Positions 22,986-32,874 of a DNA stretch of 64,000 bases are shown piece by piece (positions within the stretch are counted from its first letter, which is position 1; each line of letters opens with the position of its first letter). The stretch is from assembly GCF_905404315.1 (NCBI RefSeq), contig NC_066292.1, positions 12,648,001 through 12,712,000 on the forward strand, given 5' to 3'. The position numbers were made by a program, and so were the translations under genes. The notes beneath the pieces were generated by a model. The model worked only from the letters and a program-made list of their open reading frames with translations, was not told where the DNA came from and made no database searches. This DNA comes from Leptidea sinapis. Its lineage: Eukaryota; Arthropoda; Insecta; Lepidoptera; Pieridae.

Positions 22986-22988
22986 CAT
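20459..22988 (-). pseudogene. Jockey-like ORF2 (endonuclease 3' part + reverse transcriptase)
   Basis: Two long frames overlap with a frameshift near 21855-21922. The first (22988-21855) has DTILVGDFNLEH and DSHHPPLL from the endonuclease, then the linker IWYTRQLVLLLKEKEKYRLR and the RT start LNKNQGAGPDLIP. The second (21922-20459) has AAWKSANVVPILKN, YRPISIL, YTDISKAFDRVDH, SGVPQGSHLGPILF, the catalytic FFADDLKI at about 21290-21310 and LGVILDRQLNFKAHL, followed by the thumb and C-terminal region. One indel would account for the break, so this is a fairly young copy. Confidence 0.85.
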
Positions 22989-23186
22989 TTATTTTCTCAA
23001 AATTGATTCCTTTAGAATTCTTTTTGATGTCATTTCTTATACTACTAGATACTACTACCGCTTCGGAAACAAATGGCGCTCTGAGAGAGAAGAAGCGGCG
23101 CAAGAAACTCTCCCAGCATTCTTTTTTCTGCGCTCTTTTCAATAAAAATATACAATATTGTACAGTCGCTATAAAATAATCACAAT

Positions 23187-25619
23187 CTAGTCCCAGGCTG
23201 TCCGATCATTTAGATATTCAGCAGTGGAGTAATAGGATTTACGACAGAGCCATTTCTTTATAAAACATTTAAATTTATTTATAGATAATGCCTGAACAGT
23301 GGCTGGGACTTTATTGTAGAAGTGTATACATTTACCCTTAAAGCTATTATGTATCTTATGAAGCCTACTAGAATTAGTTACAAGCAATCCCTTATTTCTA
23401 GTGTTATAATAATGAAAATCACTATTAAGAGCAAAAAGGTGACGATTTTTGTGAACATATATTAAATTTTCATAAATGTACTGACAATAAACAGTCATAA
23501 TATTTATTTCTTTAAATTTTTCTTTGAGAGACTGTCTATAACCAAGCTGATATATAGCACGAACAGCTCTCTTTTGCAGTGCAAACACTATATCAATGTC
23601 AGCAGCATGACCCCATAGTAATATACCGTACGTCATGATGCTGTGAAAATAACTAAAGTACACTAATCTAGCGGTCGCAACATTCGTGTACTCTCTAATC
23701 TTTCTAACTGCATATGCCGCAGAGCTGAGTCTATCTGCTAGATGGCTAATATGTGGACCCCACTGAAGCTTTTTATCTAACGTGATACCCAAGAAGACCG
23801 TAGTGTCCACAAGTTCCAATCTCTGGTCATTTATAAGTACGTTGGTTTGTACCTCCGCTGTGTTTGGTGTAATGAACCGTAAACACTTTGTTTTTTTACT
23901 GTTTAAGTGCAGATTATTCGTCTCAAACCAACGTACTATCTTTGGGAGTGCATTGCTTACCTCGTCATCAATATCCGCACGTCGCTTCACTTTAAAAATA
24001 AGTGAAGTATCATCAGCAAACAATACAATCTCATGGCTATCATCTACCACAAACGGTAGATCGTTAATATATATAAGAAACAAGAAAGGACCGAGAATAG
24101 AACCCTGTGGAACACCTATTCCCACAGGTTTACCCGAAGACCGTTTGCCATTTACATCGACTATCTGAACTCTTTCGCTTAAATATGATTTTAACAGATT
24201 TAGGGCTCTATTTTTCACTCCATAATGCTTTAGTTTTAGGAGTAAAGTTTCATGGTGGACGCAGTCAAATGCTTTTGACAAATCACAAAAAATGCCCAAT
24301 GCATCCTGTGACTCTTCCCAGGCGTCAAAGATGTGCTCAATGAGTCTAGTACCCGCATTAATTGTTGATAAGCCCCTAGTGAAACCAAACTGATTTTTGT
24401 TCATTAATTTACAACAATGCAATTGTAGCTGTTGAAGCAAAAGTTTTTCAAAAATTTTACTAAAAACAGGCAGCACTGAAATAGGTCTGAAATTAGCAGG
24501 GTCAAAAGAACTGCCCGATTTAAACAAAGGTATAACTTTGCTGTATTTCATGAGGTCAGGGAACACACCCTCATCTATGCATTCATTAAATATTATTGCT
24601 AATTCAGGTGCTATAATGTCAAGTATGTATTTAACAATATTAGTCGAATGGCCCCATAGGTCTTTTGTATTTTTTAGGTTAATTAATTTGAAGATTTTTA
24701 TTATATCGCTACCTGTAACATACTTAAATTTCAAGTCAGTAGAAGATACTGGTACGTGTAATTTAAGCATATCATATGCTGCTTTTGGCGAAGAGTTAAG
24801 GTATTTGGTCGTGACAATCGGGATTTCGGAGAAGTATTTATCAAATTCATTTGCAATTTCTATTTCCGAATTTATAACGCGTTTATTAATATTTAAACAG
24901 ATAGAGGTGTTACGGCAATTCGATCTACCAGTTTCATTGTTAATTACACTCCAAGTCGCTTTTATTTTATTATTACTGTTTTTAATTTTATCTGCAATGA
25001 AACGTGTTTTCGCTTCATGACAAACTATTTTAAAGAGCTTGGAGTATTTTTTTACATATATTTTAAATTCTTCACTATTATTGTAATGTTTCTCATAATA
25101 AAGGTCATATAAGCGTTTACGACTTTTGTGGATACCCATTGTTGCCCAATCATTAAAATTATGTTTGTTGTTTACTGTCACCGTTACTGGAGTAAAAATC
25201 CTGTCAAATTAAATATTTAGTTCATTTTCCAACATATCGCATGATACCGGTGGTGGAAGATATACAGCACAAATATTAAGTTTCTTATTCCTAGTCTGAC
25301 TAGAATGCGGTATCACTTTTACCCATAAATCCTCATTACAATTTCCTTCAAACGATGACAATCTATATGAGCCAATCTGATTTGAGACGGCTATTAAGAC
25401 CCCTCCGCCATCAACTTTCGAACTGTTTGCAGAATATCGGTCTCTTCGATATATTCTATAATTATCATTCAGTATTTCAGAGTCATAGACACTATCGTTG
25501 AGCCGTGTCTCTGTCAAAACTATAATATCGTAATCACAGTTTAAACTTAATAAGTGAAGGTCTGACAATTTACCGCGAATGCTTCTACAGTTTTGATAAT
25601 AAATCTTTAAGTTTGGCAT
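23187..25619 (-). pseudogene. CR1 ORF2 with endonuclease deletion and full reverse transcriptase
   Basis: The endonuclease begins well (YYQNCRSIRGK, VLTETRLND, GGGVLIAV, AVYLPPP) but stops at ELNI-stop (25209-25211). The next in-frame codons read FDRIFTPVTVTVNN, the linker before the RT, so the second half of the endonuclease, including GDFN and SDH, is deleted. The RT (25181-23187, 664 codons) is open throughout: FPDLMKYSKVIPLFKSG, FRPISVLPVFSKIFEKLL, FCDLSKAFDCVHH, GVPQGSILGPFLF, LFADDTSLIF and FLGITLDKKLQWGPHI. It ends with FYNKVPATV and a stop at 23187. The long intact RT contrasts with the lost endonuclease. Confidence 0.9.
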
Positions 25620-25680
25620 TATAAAGATATAAAAATCTTAAATCTAATGTTTATAAAGAGAATAATATATTAGAAGAAGC

Positions 25681-26712
25681 TCAATCCTTAAGTGTAGACA
25701 ATGTTTCACTGTTTTTGACCCAAATAGCCGGGGTAGCGTCGTCCTTTCTTAGCAATACCCGACCATTTCGAACCCATAGATATTTGTACAGATGGTCCCT
25801 TTTAAACTTACGTGCTTGAGCTTGTAAATTGCGATTGTTAGGGGACAGGTGTTCTACGACGTAAATTTGCTGCTTGTTCCCTCCAATTCCTAGGTCTGCC
25901 GTATTAAGTTTATTTTCGGGATTCGACTTGTTATAATTCAAGCAGGCAGCCAGCAAAGTGTCACGCATACGCGGAGAGGGAAGTTTGACAATCAAGTTCT
26001 TAGGTCGGTCAGATTGAGGGTTGGACTTGGAAACTCTAGTACACACAAGTATATCCTTTTCAGTTATGGGACATTTAACCACTTTTGCAAGTTGTATAAC
26101 CGTTGATATAAGGTGTTCTCTTGGATATTCCGGCAGGCACTGAATCTCCACGTTTGAATCGCGAGATTGCTGCTCTATCACAGCCACTCTATAGTTTAAT
26201 GTTTGGATTGCCTCGTGTAGTTTGGCGTTCTCTGTTTTCAAATAAACTGATTCCGATCGCAACTGGCTTACCTCACGTAGCAGTTCGTCGAACTTAGAAG
26301 ACATAAATTCTACAGATGTAATGACTTCTGGAAGTCGTTAAAAGTCATTCTTCCAAGTCTCAATATTTGATTACATGCTTCTCTGCGTGGCCAACATAGT
26401 GTCGAGCTTGGCTGATATTTTTTTTTCAAACTCATAGAAATGACTATCCCTTAACTGCTGCTCTGGAGATCCCACTTTGTCCTCAATATCAACAAGTTCT
26501 GTATGTTTGATCGGAGTTTCATCGGTCCTTTTCGCAGGTAATTTGCATACAGGACATTTCCAGGAAGCTTTTGCCCTGTGAGAGAGCTTGGAATAATTTT
26601 CTTTTGTTAATTTTACACAAAGGTAATGATATGATTTGGAACAGTTGTTGACAGAGCAAGTTATCTTGTCAGTAATGCTCACAACTTGTTGACATGCACC
26701 ACAAAGGCTCAT
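25681..26712 (-). pseudogene. CR1 ORF1: PHD finger, coiled coil, nucleic-acid-binding domain
   Basis: Residues 1-60 form a C4HC3 PHD finger (CGAC, CSVNNCSKSYHYLC, WKCPVCK). PHD-type ORF1 proteins are known in CR1-like elements (Kapitonov and Jurka). A coiled coil follows (FDELLREVSQLRSESVYLK). The last third (VKLPSPRMRDTLL, IYVVEHLSP, YKYLWVRNGRVLLRK) resembles the domain shared by LINE ORF1p and baculovirus FP-type proteins. One frame runs throughout, but in-frame stops occur at 26371-26373 and near 26340, both possible single substitutions. The product would package the element's RNA. Confidence 0.85.
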
Positions 26713-27299
26713 TTTCGAAAAACAACTAATTTATTTATTTAAAAAAAAATACTTATTAAATTGGAGTGCAGTACGAAGCGTATGCGGTAGCAGGTACTAA
26801 TATTTTAGCTTGAATTACGTTGCGGTATCTTAATATCTAGATAATTGCTTAATTGTCGTAAGATGTTGAGCTGTTAGGTTCGACGGCCGGTACCAAGATA
26901 ACTCGCAATTGATCGATATCGCAGTAACTGTCGCTAAACTGTCTCTGGAAATCACGGTACAGGGTGTGCGTTCAAACTGGTTCGAGGTTTCGCCCGGTGT
27001 CAGTCAAGCTAGTATGGCGCAGCGGTAACTCAGACCTGACTATTGAATTCCGCGATCAAATCACGCTCGATAGAAATAAATAATTTCAATTATTTTCTAC
27101 ACTAAGCACAATGCACATTCACTGAATTTACCACAAAAAGAATACAAGAGAAGAATAGCTACTAACACTACCAGATTAAGTATAATATAAATATTAAATT
27201 AATTGAATGAATTTAAATTAGCAATGCAAAGCGACACGTCCGTTTACAACAATTTTCACTCTTCACCTAATCTCATATGAGAATCACTCAGTTTTTAGG

Positions 27300-30200
27300 C
27301 CTAATGTGTTTAGGCAGTCAGTGCAGTTTTTGACTAATTTTGACGCAATCAAGTCTACGTCTAAAGCCAACAGTGCAGCCTGACTGTCAGAGTGAATGTA
27401 TATGTTTTGGTTGAAGTAGCCTTTTGGATACTGATATCCACGAATTCTAAAATGGTGTATGCCTCAGCTTGAAATATCTAGGCAAATCTCCCCAGGTTTA
27501 TGCTGGACTTAAACCTGAGGCGTTCTCAATCGAGACTCCACAGCCAACTGCATTTATCATTTTGGACCCATCGGTAAACCACAAGAGGCTCCCGTCCTTC
27601 CACGAGACTTTGTTGTTCATCCAGTCGTACCTAGAAGGTAGTTCCACAATATAGTGTTTGACAGTTGTTAATTGTGGAGTCACTTGATAGTGTATCATGC
27701 CTAGTATGTAGTCTTGCAAAACAATGTGTTTGCGACATCCAGTTACATGACCTCATCTGGGCGATTGTCCTCAGCATGCTCGCCTTCGCCTCTTGCTGTA
27801 TAAACAGTGGAAGAGGCGGAAGGTTAAGCATGGCCTCAATGGCCGCACCTGGAGTGGACGTCATGGCTCCGGTAATCAACATACAGGCAAGTCTCTGCAG
27901 GCTGTTTAGCCTGTCTGCAGTGGTTTTCTAGCTGGCTTTGTTCCACCACACAATGGAGGCAAAGGTGATTGTAGGCCTCACAACTGCTGTGAAAAGCCAT
28001 AGTAGGAGCTTTGGGCGTGCTCCCCAGTGTCTCCCTACCAGACGTCGACATACACCCAAGGCTGTTTTAGCCTTTTTTACTGTTTTGTCGATGTGTGAAT
28101 TCCATGTGAGTTTCTGGTCGAACGTGACTCCCAGATACTTCACCTCAGCTGAGAATTCTAAAGTCGAGCCGCTCAGAGTGGGACACTTCATTTTATTGAG
28201 TGTTATTTTCCTGGTGAACGGCACAATTACAGTCTTTCCCGCATTAACTGATAGTTTGTTGGCTGTGCACCACTTTGAGATGGTGTTTAGCGCCTTTTGC
28301 AATTATAACTTAGTAGGCTTTGGCAGAAGCCCCTGACTATGATAACTAAGTCATCTGCGTACCCCAGTGCATGCAATCCTGAGTTCTGACAGCTAACTAA
28401 GTAGTTCATTCACTGCTAGTGTCCATAGTAGTGACGATAGCACGCCACCTTGTGGACAACCTCTAGTAGTGTATTGCTCTAGTGATGTCCCATGAAAAGA
28501 AATTGGAGCTTTACGATTTGAGAGCATTGACCTTACCCATTTGACAGTGGTGGTGTCTACGTCTTTGCACATTAGTCCTTTGAATAGTATGTCTGTAGGG
28601 GTATTGTCAAAAGCGCCCTCAATGTCTAGGAATGCACAAAGTGCTATTTGTTTGTGTTTTATCGCCTTCTCGACTCTATCCACAAGTTGTAGAAGAGCCG
28701 TTTCTGTAGACATCTACAGTAGGCGTGTTGACAATTGACAATGGGCTTTAGGCTTAGAACATCATGTCTTATGTACCTATCCAAGACTTTCTCGATAACC
28801 TTCAGGAGAAAGGAGGTAAGGCTTATGGGCCTGAAAGAGCTTGGCAGGGAGTAGTCCTCTCTGCCTGCTTAGGTATAAACAGTACTTTAGCCTTAGTCCA
28901 TTGTTCTGGAAGATAGCCCCAAGCGAAGCTTACCAGGTACATCTTGACTAGAAGCGGTACTAATACGTCCAAGCCCTTTTGGAGTAGTGCTGGATTAAGG
29001 TTGTCTAGACCGCTTGACTTATAGGGTTTTTAGAGTTTGAGTTTGAGTTTGAGTTTTTTTTTACGGAATAGGAGAACAAACGTGCGTACGGATCACCTGT
29101 TGTTAAGTGATCACCGCCACCCACAATCTCTTGCAACACCAGAGGAATCACAGGAGCGTTGCCGGCCTTTAAGGAAGGTGTACGCGCTTTTTTGAAGGTA
29201 CCCATGTCGTATCGTCCCGGAAACACCGCACAAGGAAGCTCATTCCGCAGCTTTGTAGTACGTGGAAGAAAGCTCCTTGTAAACCGCATGTGGAGGACCG
29301 CCAAACATCCAGATGTTGAGGATGATATCCTAACTTGTGGCGTGTTGTGCGAAGGTGAAATTCGGCGGCAGGAATTAGGTTAAACAGCTCTTCGGAACAC
29401 TCCCCGTGATAAATGCGGTAGAAGACACACAATGAAGCGACGTCTCTACGCAACGCCAAGTGATCCAGCCGTTCACAGACCACTGGGTCCCCGACAATTC
29501 GAGTTCCACCAAGGTGCTTTCCTGTTTGAGAGCTGTGTGGAAATTGCGCAGCTAGCCTCGTAGGCATTGGTGATGCCATCCGTGGTTGCTTTCACTGCCA
29601 GTCCTAGCTCATCTAGGGTTCTGATACACTTTGTAACGTTCTCCAAATTACTCCTGAGTATGTCTTTGTAGACTCCTGAGTATGTCTTTGTTTGGATCCC
29701 TAAATTTATGTTTGTAGTTTTCAAGGCAAGCCAAGAAGTCAAATGCTATATGTCGGTGTTCCGATAACGAAATTTCATCACTGACCCGCCAGTTAAATAT
29801 ACGCCTTGCAATGTTGTCAGTAGCGAAAGCAATATCTAAGACTTCCTGCCTATTCGTGGTAACGAAGGTTGGCTCGTTGCCCCTTTTTAGTACCAGAAGG
29901 CAGTTAGTGTCTAAGAAATTAAGAAGTAGCTCACCTCTATCATTAACGTCGCTCCTTCACCAAGTGGTGTGGTGCGCATTGACGTCGGCCCCGACAATCA
30001 GTTCGGCGTTGTTGCAAGTCTGTTGTTGGGTCTGTTGTGTTATGTGGTAGGTACGCCGAGCACACGATCACTCTGGTACCTTCCCAGCCCTTGAAGTTAA
30101 CATACGCCGCAACAAGGTCATCATTGCAAACCTCTGTTATAAGTAAGATATTAATGTTTTTGTTAAAAACAATACAGGCTCTGGGTCTCGATCCACTGGT

Positions 30201-30452
30201 ATTGTAAATCAACTTACCAGCGGCGTTGAGTCCCATGATCTTGCCGTTGTTGACCCACGGCTCTTGTAGCAGGGCAAAGAGGACCTCTTTATTTGCAAGG
30301 CATTTCTCCATTATTGCTGTTGCAGTTTTGGCTTGGTGGAGATTTACCTGCAGTATCCTAGATATGTAGCTGATCGTTCTGTGTGGAAAAAGTTTAATAT
30401 TTTCAATATCTTCTTCCTCTGATCCCACGTTTATAACATTTACAACAAACAA
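27300..30452 (-). pseudogene. LOA-type ORF2: endonuclease, reverse transcriptase, RNase H (partial)
   Basis: Endonuclease: LLQEPWVNNGKI, CIVFNKNINIL and VCSAYLPH at 30330-30045, then continuing frames with VGADVNAHHTTW and DISLSEHRH-type blocks to about 29750, and NRKAPWWNSNC at 29510-29545. After the LINE insertion comes the RT: VLFIPKQA, YRPISL-type text, CAFLDIEGAFDNT (28640-28605), RGCPQGGVLSSLLW (28465-28425) and, in another frame, LGYADDLVI (28363-28337). Then VKYLGVTFDQKLTWNSHID. RNase H opens with LLWFTDGSKM (27590-27560) and SDSQAALLAL (27395-27365). The RNase H together with the GYADD motif points to the I/LOA group. About 100 codons around the fragment insertion are missing. Confidence 0.75.
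29042..29505 (-). mobile_element. LINE 3' fragment, copy B, inserted in the LOA-type LINE
   Basis: Same family as 241-636. It encodes IVGDPVVCERLDHLALRRDV to TKLRNELPCAVF, then the 3' UTR (GTGGGTGGCGGTGATCAC) and a tail of A-run plus (AAACTC)n at about 29040-29060. The host frame breaks at TGGTGGAACTC (PWWNS), so the tail motif AACTC matches the target side. Confidence 0.8.
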
Positions 30453-30649
30453 AGTGCTCTATGAAACTATCTATATACTACTATATATTCTCAGAACTTT
30501 ATAGGTACATACAAAGTCCTGAGAATAGCAATACATTGAAAATAACATTGAAAATGCACTGGATCTATTACCCTTAGTCGTGGAATAGATCGCGCGTAAT
30601 TTTAGCAGAATTAGCCAATATTTATCATTATAATCTGCAGTTTTAGCAA

Positions 30650-30920
30650 AACCACAACGGCACCTATTTCTGCCGTGAAGCAGTGATGTGTAAACATTAC
30701 TGTATTTCGGTCTGAAAGGCGCCGTAGCTAGTGAAATTACTGGGCAAATGAGACCTAGCATCTTATGTCTCAAGGTGACGAGCGCAATTATAGTGCCGAT
30801 CAGAATTTTTGGGTTTTTCAAGAATCCTGATCTGATTTCTGCATTTTAATGGGTAGGGCGCATCAATTACCATCAACTGAACGTCCTGCTTGTCTCGTCC
30901 CTTATTTTCATTAAAAAAAA
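30650..30920 (+). mobile_element. SINE-like repeat family 1
   Basis: It starts inside the family at ACCACAACGGCACC and runs to the 3' end CAACTGAACGTCCTGCTTG, then TCGTCCC and an A-rich tail. The first 35-40 bp of the family are missing. It lies about 270 bp upstream of the proposed Kazal-2 exon 1. Confidence 0.75.
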
Positions 30921-31187
30921 TCAGAAAGTGAATAAACGAATGTATTTATTACACAATTAAGTAGCGCTTCTTCGATGTGGCTTTGATTATATTTGTGAAA
31001 ACAACATAAAACATCTTAACTAACCTCGAGTTATTCATTAGGCAAACACCTTAATATTGGCATCACCGAGATCTTAAACATGAAAGCAAAGGAAACACTG
31101 CATTAAATTGAACTAATTAACCGTATACAAGCGTCTCATTATCGTGCTCAAATTAATTATAGAGGGGAATTAACTTGAACATTGACT

Positions 31188-31230
31188 ATGTGCGGTAAAG
31201 GGAAATTAATCAGTAAATTTTGTTGCTTCA
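31188..31230 (+). CDS. Proposed exon 1 of Kazal-2 (start and signal peptide)
   Basis: ATG at 31188 opens MCGKGKLISKFCCF and reaches a strong donor A|GTAAGTATT at 31230/31231. Splicing to the acceptor TTTTTCAG before 32463 keeps the frame (phase 1) and gives a typical signal peptide: a basic start, then a hydrophobic core ending VILVLNSVNVVS. The intron (31231-32462, 1232 bp) contains a GC-rich island and two LINE fragments. The call rests on splice signals and signal-peptide logic, with no transcript evidence. Confidence 0.6.
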
Positions 31231-31379
31231 GTAAGTATTATGTGGTTAATATTTATTTCATTTTTCTGGTATTGTACTATAGGATACTTCATGCAGATAT
31301 ACAGCGTGGCGCTTCTATGGCGGCATTGAATGAACACTTCTTATTTTTTTGAAGAGGAGGAAAATACATTTACGTATTG

Positions 31380-31580
31380 AAGACCCCGAAACGGGACTCA
31401 TATGTCGGGTTTGGGTGTAAACACCCCCTACTTACTAAAAACCTCCTCTGTTCTGATAGCCACAAAGGCTTTTACAGCGAAGCCGGGCGGGGGCAATGGA
31501 GGCCGAAAATGTAGCTCACAGGCGCGGGGCGCCTCGGAAGGAGGCTCAAACGATCTAATATATCGCTTCGCACTCGCTAA
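31380..31580. other. GC-rich island inside the Kazal-2 intron
   Basis: A GC-rich block (GAAGCCGGGCGGGGGCAATG, then GGCGCGGGGCGCCTCGGAAG) sits in very AT-rich DNA. The 73-codon frame across it has no recognised domain. The composition is like the 5' or 3' non-coding part of a Jockey-type LINE, but I cannot place it. Confidence 0.4.
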
Positions 31581-31839
31581 CGAGCGCGGTGATATATGTA
31601 TGTGTGTTTGTTACTATGTGTGAATATATGTGTATAAGTGTGTGACTATTTGTGCATTGTGTTATTGTAGGTATAAAATTTGTGATGTGAGTGAATTGAA
31701 CACTCGGGTAGAACTATTTAACCGTAACCATCAAAGAATAAATGTAAGGCTGGGTTCCATCAACTAACTTAAGCAATAACAAATAAGTATGTTAAAATAC
31801 CGGTTAAGCAAAACATTTGTTGTAACAAAGTTTTATTAA

Positions 31840-32215
31840 AAAAAAATAGGCCCGCTAAGTTTCTGCACCATATCTTCTCAGGTCTGAGGCATTTATTTTC
31901 GAAGTGCTTTTACAACATGATCCCAGAATATGTACAAAACAAATGTGTTACGAAAAAAAGAATTGTTAAATTACGTTTGTGTTGTAAAGGTTATTATTTT
32001 AATATAATTAAGACTAGGAATGGAGCGAACACCCTGAGGATATTTAATTATAAATGTTTATTGTACGATATTACATTGTTCCTTGCTCCCGTTCTTGTCA
32101 GGTCTGAGTGACACTATTTCGAATGGTAGTTTTTGAAGTTCAATAGGTGATTTTAAATCCTATTTTATAAGAAAATATTTGAATTTGAATTTGAAAATGG
32201 GTATGAAAATATTTT
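31840..32215 (+). mobile_element. CR1 3'-end fragments (C-terminal codons and tail)
   Basis: The frame at 31917 reads IPEYVQNKCV...KKRIVKLRLCCKGYYF, the conserved end of CR1 ORF2 (NKFKRIVKKRLCGKGYY in better copies). It is followed by GTCAGGTCTGAG and a tail of TTTGAATTTGAATTTGAA. It lies inside the Kazal-2 intron. A preceding piece (31840-31910) is a duplicate of the GCCCGCT...TCTGAGG 3'-UTR block, so two truncated copies may be joined. Confidence 0.7.
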
Positions 32216-32224
32216 AGAATTAAG

Positions 32225-32430
32225 TATCATCTCCACCATCTGGATGTGTAGCGGTCCTCCACAGAGTATTTTTCAAGTTTATTAGTTTTTCCTTGTGCGG
32301 TGTTTCCGGGACGATACAGACATGAGTATCTTCATAAAAAGCGCGTACACCTTCCTTAAAGGCCGGCAACGCTCCTGTGATTTCTCTGGTGTTGCAAGAG
32401 AACTCACTCGTTTGTTCTCCTTTTCCATCA
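32225..32430 (+). mobile_element. LINE 3' fragment, copy E
   Basis: Matches the family at 241-636 from TCCACCATCTGGATGTG through CCTTGTGCGGTGTTTCCGGG to TGGTGTTGCAAGAGA and a poly-A end, with an internal deletion. It ends about 30 bp before the Kazal-2 acceptor. Confidence 0.75.
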
Positions 32431-32462
32431 AAAAAAAAGTAATATTTGTTTAAATTTTTCAG

Positions 32463-32749
32463 TTTGCGTGATTCTTGTTCTGAATTCCGTCAACGTGGTG
32501 TCGCAGACCTTCGAAAACTTCTTTAACTTTTTTAATCAGCACGCATGGGACCTTCGTCCTTTATCTATGTTCCCAGCGACGGAAAAGTGTACTCTTTGTC
32601 CAAGAATATACTACCCGGTCTGTGGCACTGATAACCATACTTACACTAACGAGTGTAAGTTGGAATGTCTCAATACACTGCAGCAGAAAAATCCCAAAGT
32701 CAGCGTCTTACGAACTGGGCCTTGTTATGTCTTTCCTGAACTATCTTAA
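32463..32749 (+). CDS. Kazal-type serine protease inhibitor, terminal exon (Kazal-2)
   Basis: This exon completes a roughly 109-residue secreted protein when joined to 31188-31230. After the signal core come a Phe/Asn-rich linker (residues about 30-60) and one Kazal domain: C-x2-C-x7-C-x10-C-x3-C-...-C, with CPRIYYPVCGTDNHTYTNEC and a final TGPC. As in the minus-strand paralogue at 7118-7422, the second residue after Cys-II is Arg (inferred P1, trypsin-like target), and Asn replaces the usual Gly in the GTDN turn. The stop is TAA at 32747-32749 and AATAAA follows at 32779-32784. The role is extracellular protease control (in haemolymph, gut, silk or moulting fluid), which the sequence cannot settle. 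Confidence 0.85.
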
Positions 32750-32874
32750 AATGTTTTACTGAATTAAATCGATCATTGAATAAAAATGTTTTATTATGAC
32801 CATTCGATAATCGAGTTCGTACAAATTTGATTAAAATGAGTAAATGTTTTTTTTATCTTCGAATGATAAAGAAG

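Larger units (their letters stand above)
22975..27273 (-). mobile_element. CR1 element with PHD-finger ORF1, nearly complete
   Basis: Minus-strand order: 5' UTR (27273-26713), ORF1 (26712-25681), ORF2 (25619-23187) and a 3' UTR ending AATAAATGCCTTTTATGCC at about 22978. The same 3' end occurs at 19128-19437, and a related RT fragment lies at 33371-33935. The whole element lies inside the RNase H-bearing LINE. Damage is limited to two stops in ORF1 and a deletion plus one stop in ORF2. Confidence 0.85.
27274..30452 (-). mobile_element. RNase H-bearing (I/LOA-type) LINE, 5' segment
   Basis: The 5' part of the LINE that resumes at 20162. It includes endonuclease, RT and the first RNase H blocks. 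It is interrupted by a LINE 3' fragment at 29042-29505 and by several frameshifts. The left limit is set by the frame that ends SEYGL..., just before CATATG at 27274-27279. Confidence 0.75.

Noticed and set aside
24538..25020. 160-codon plus-strand frame
   Set aside because: Antisense shadow of the CR1 linker and RT.
27938..28336. 132-codon plus-strand frame
   Set aside because: Antisense shadow of the LOA-type RT.
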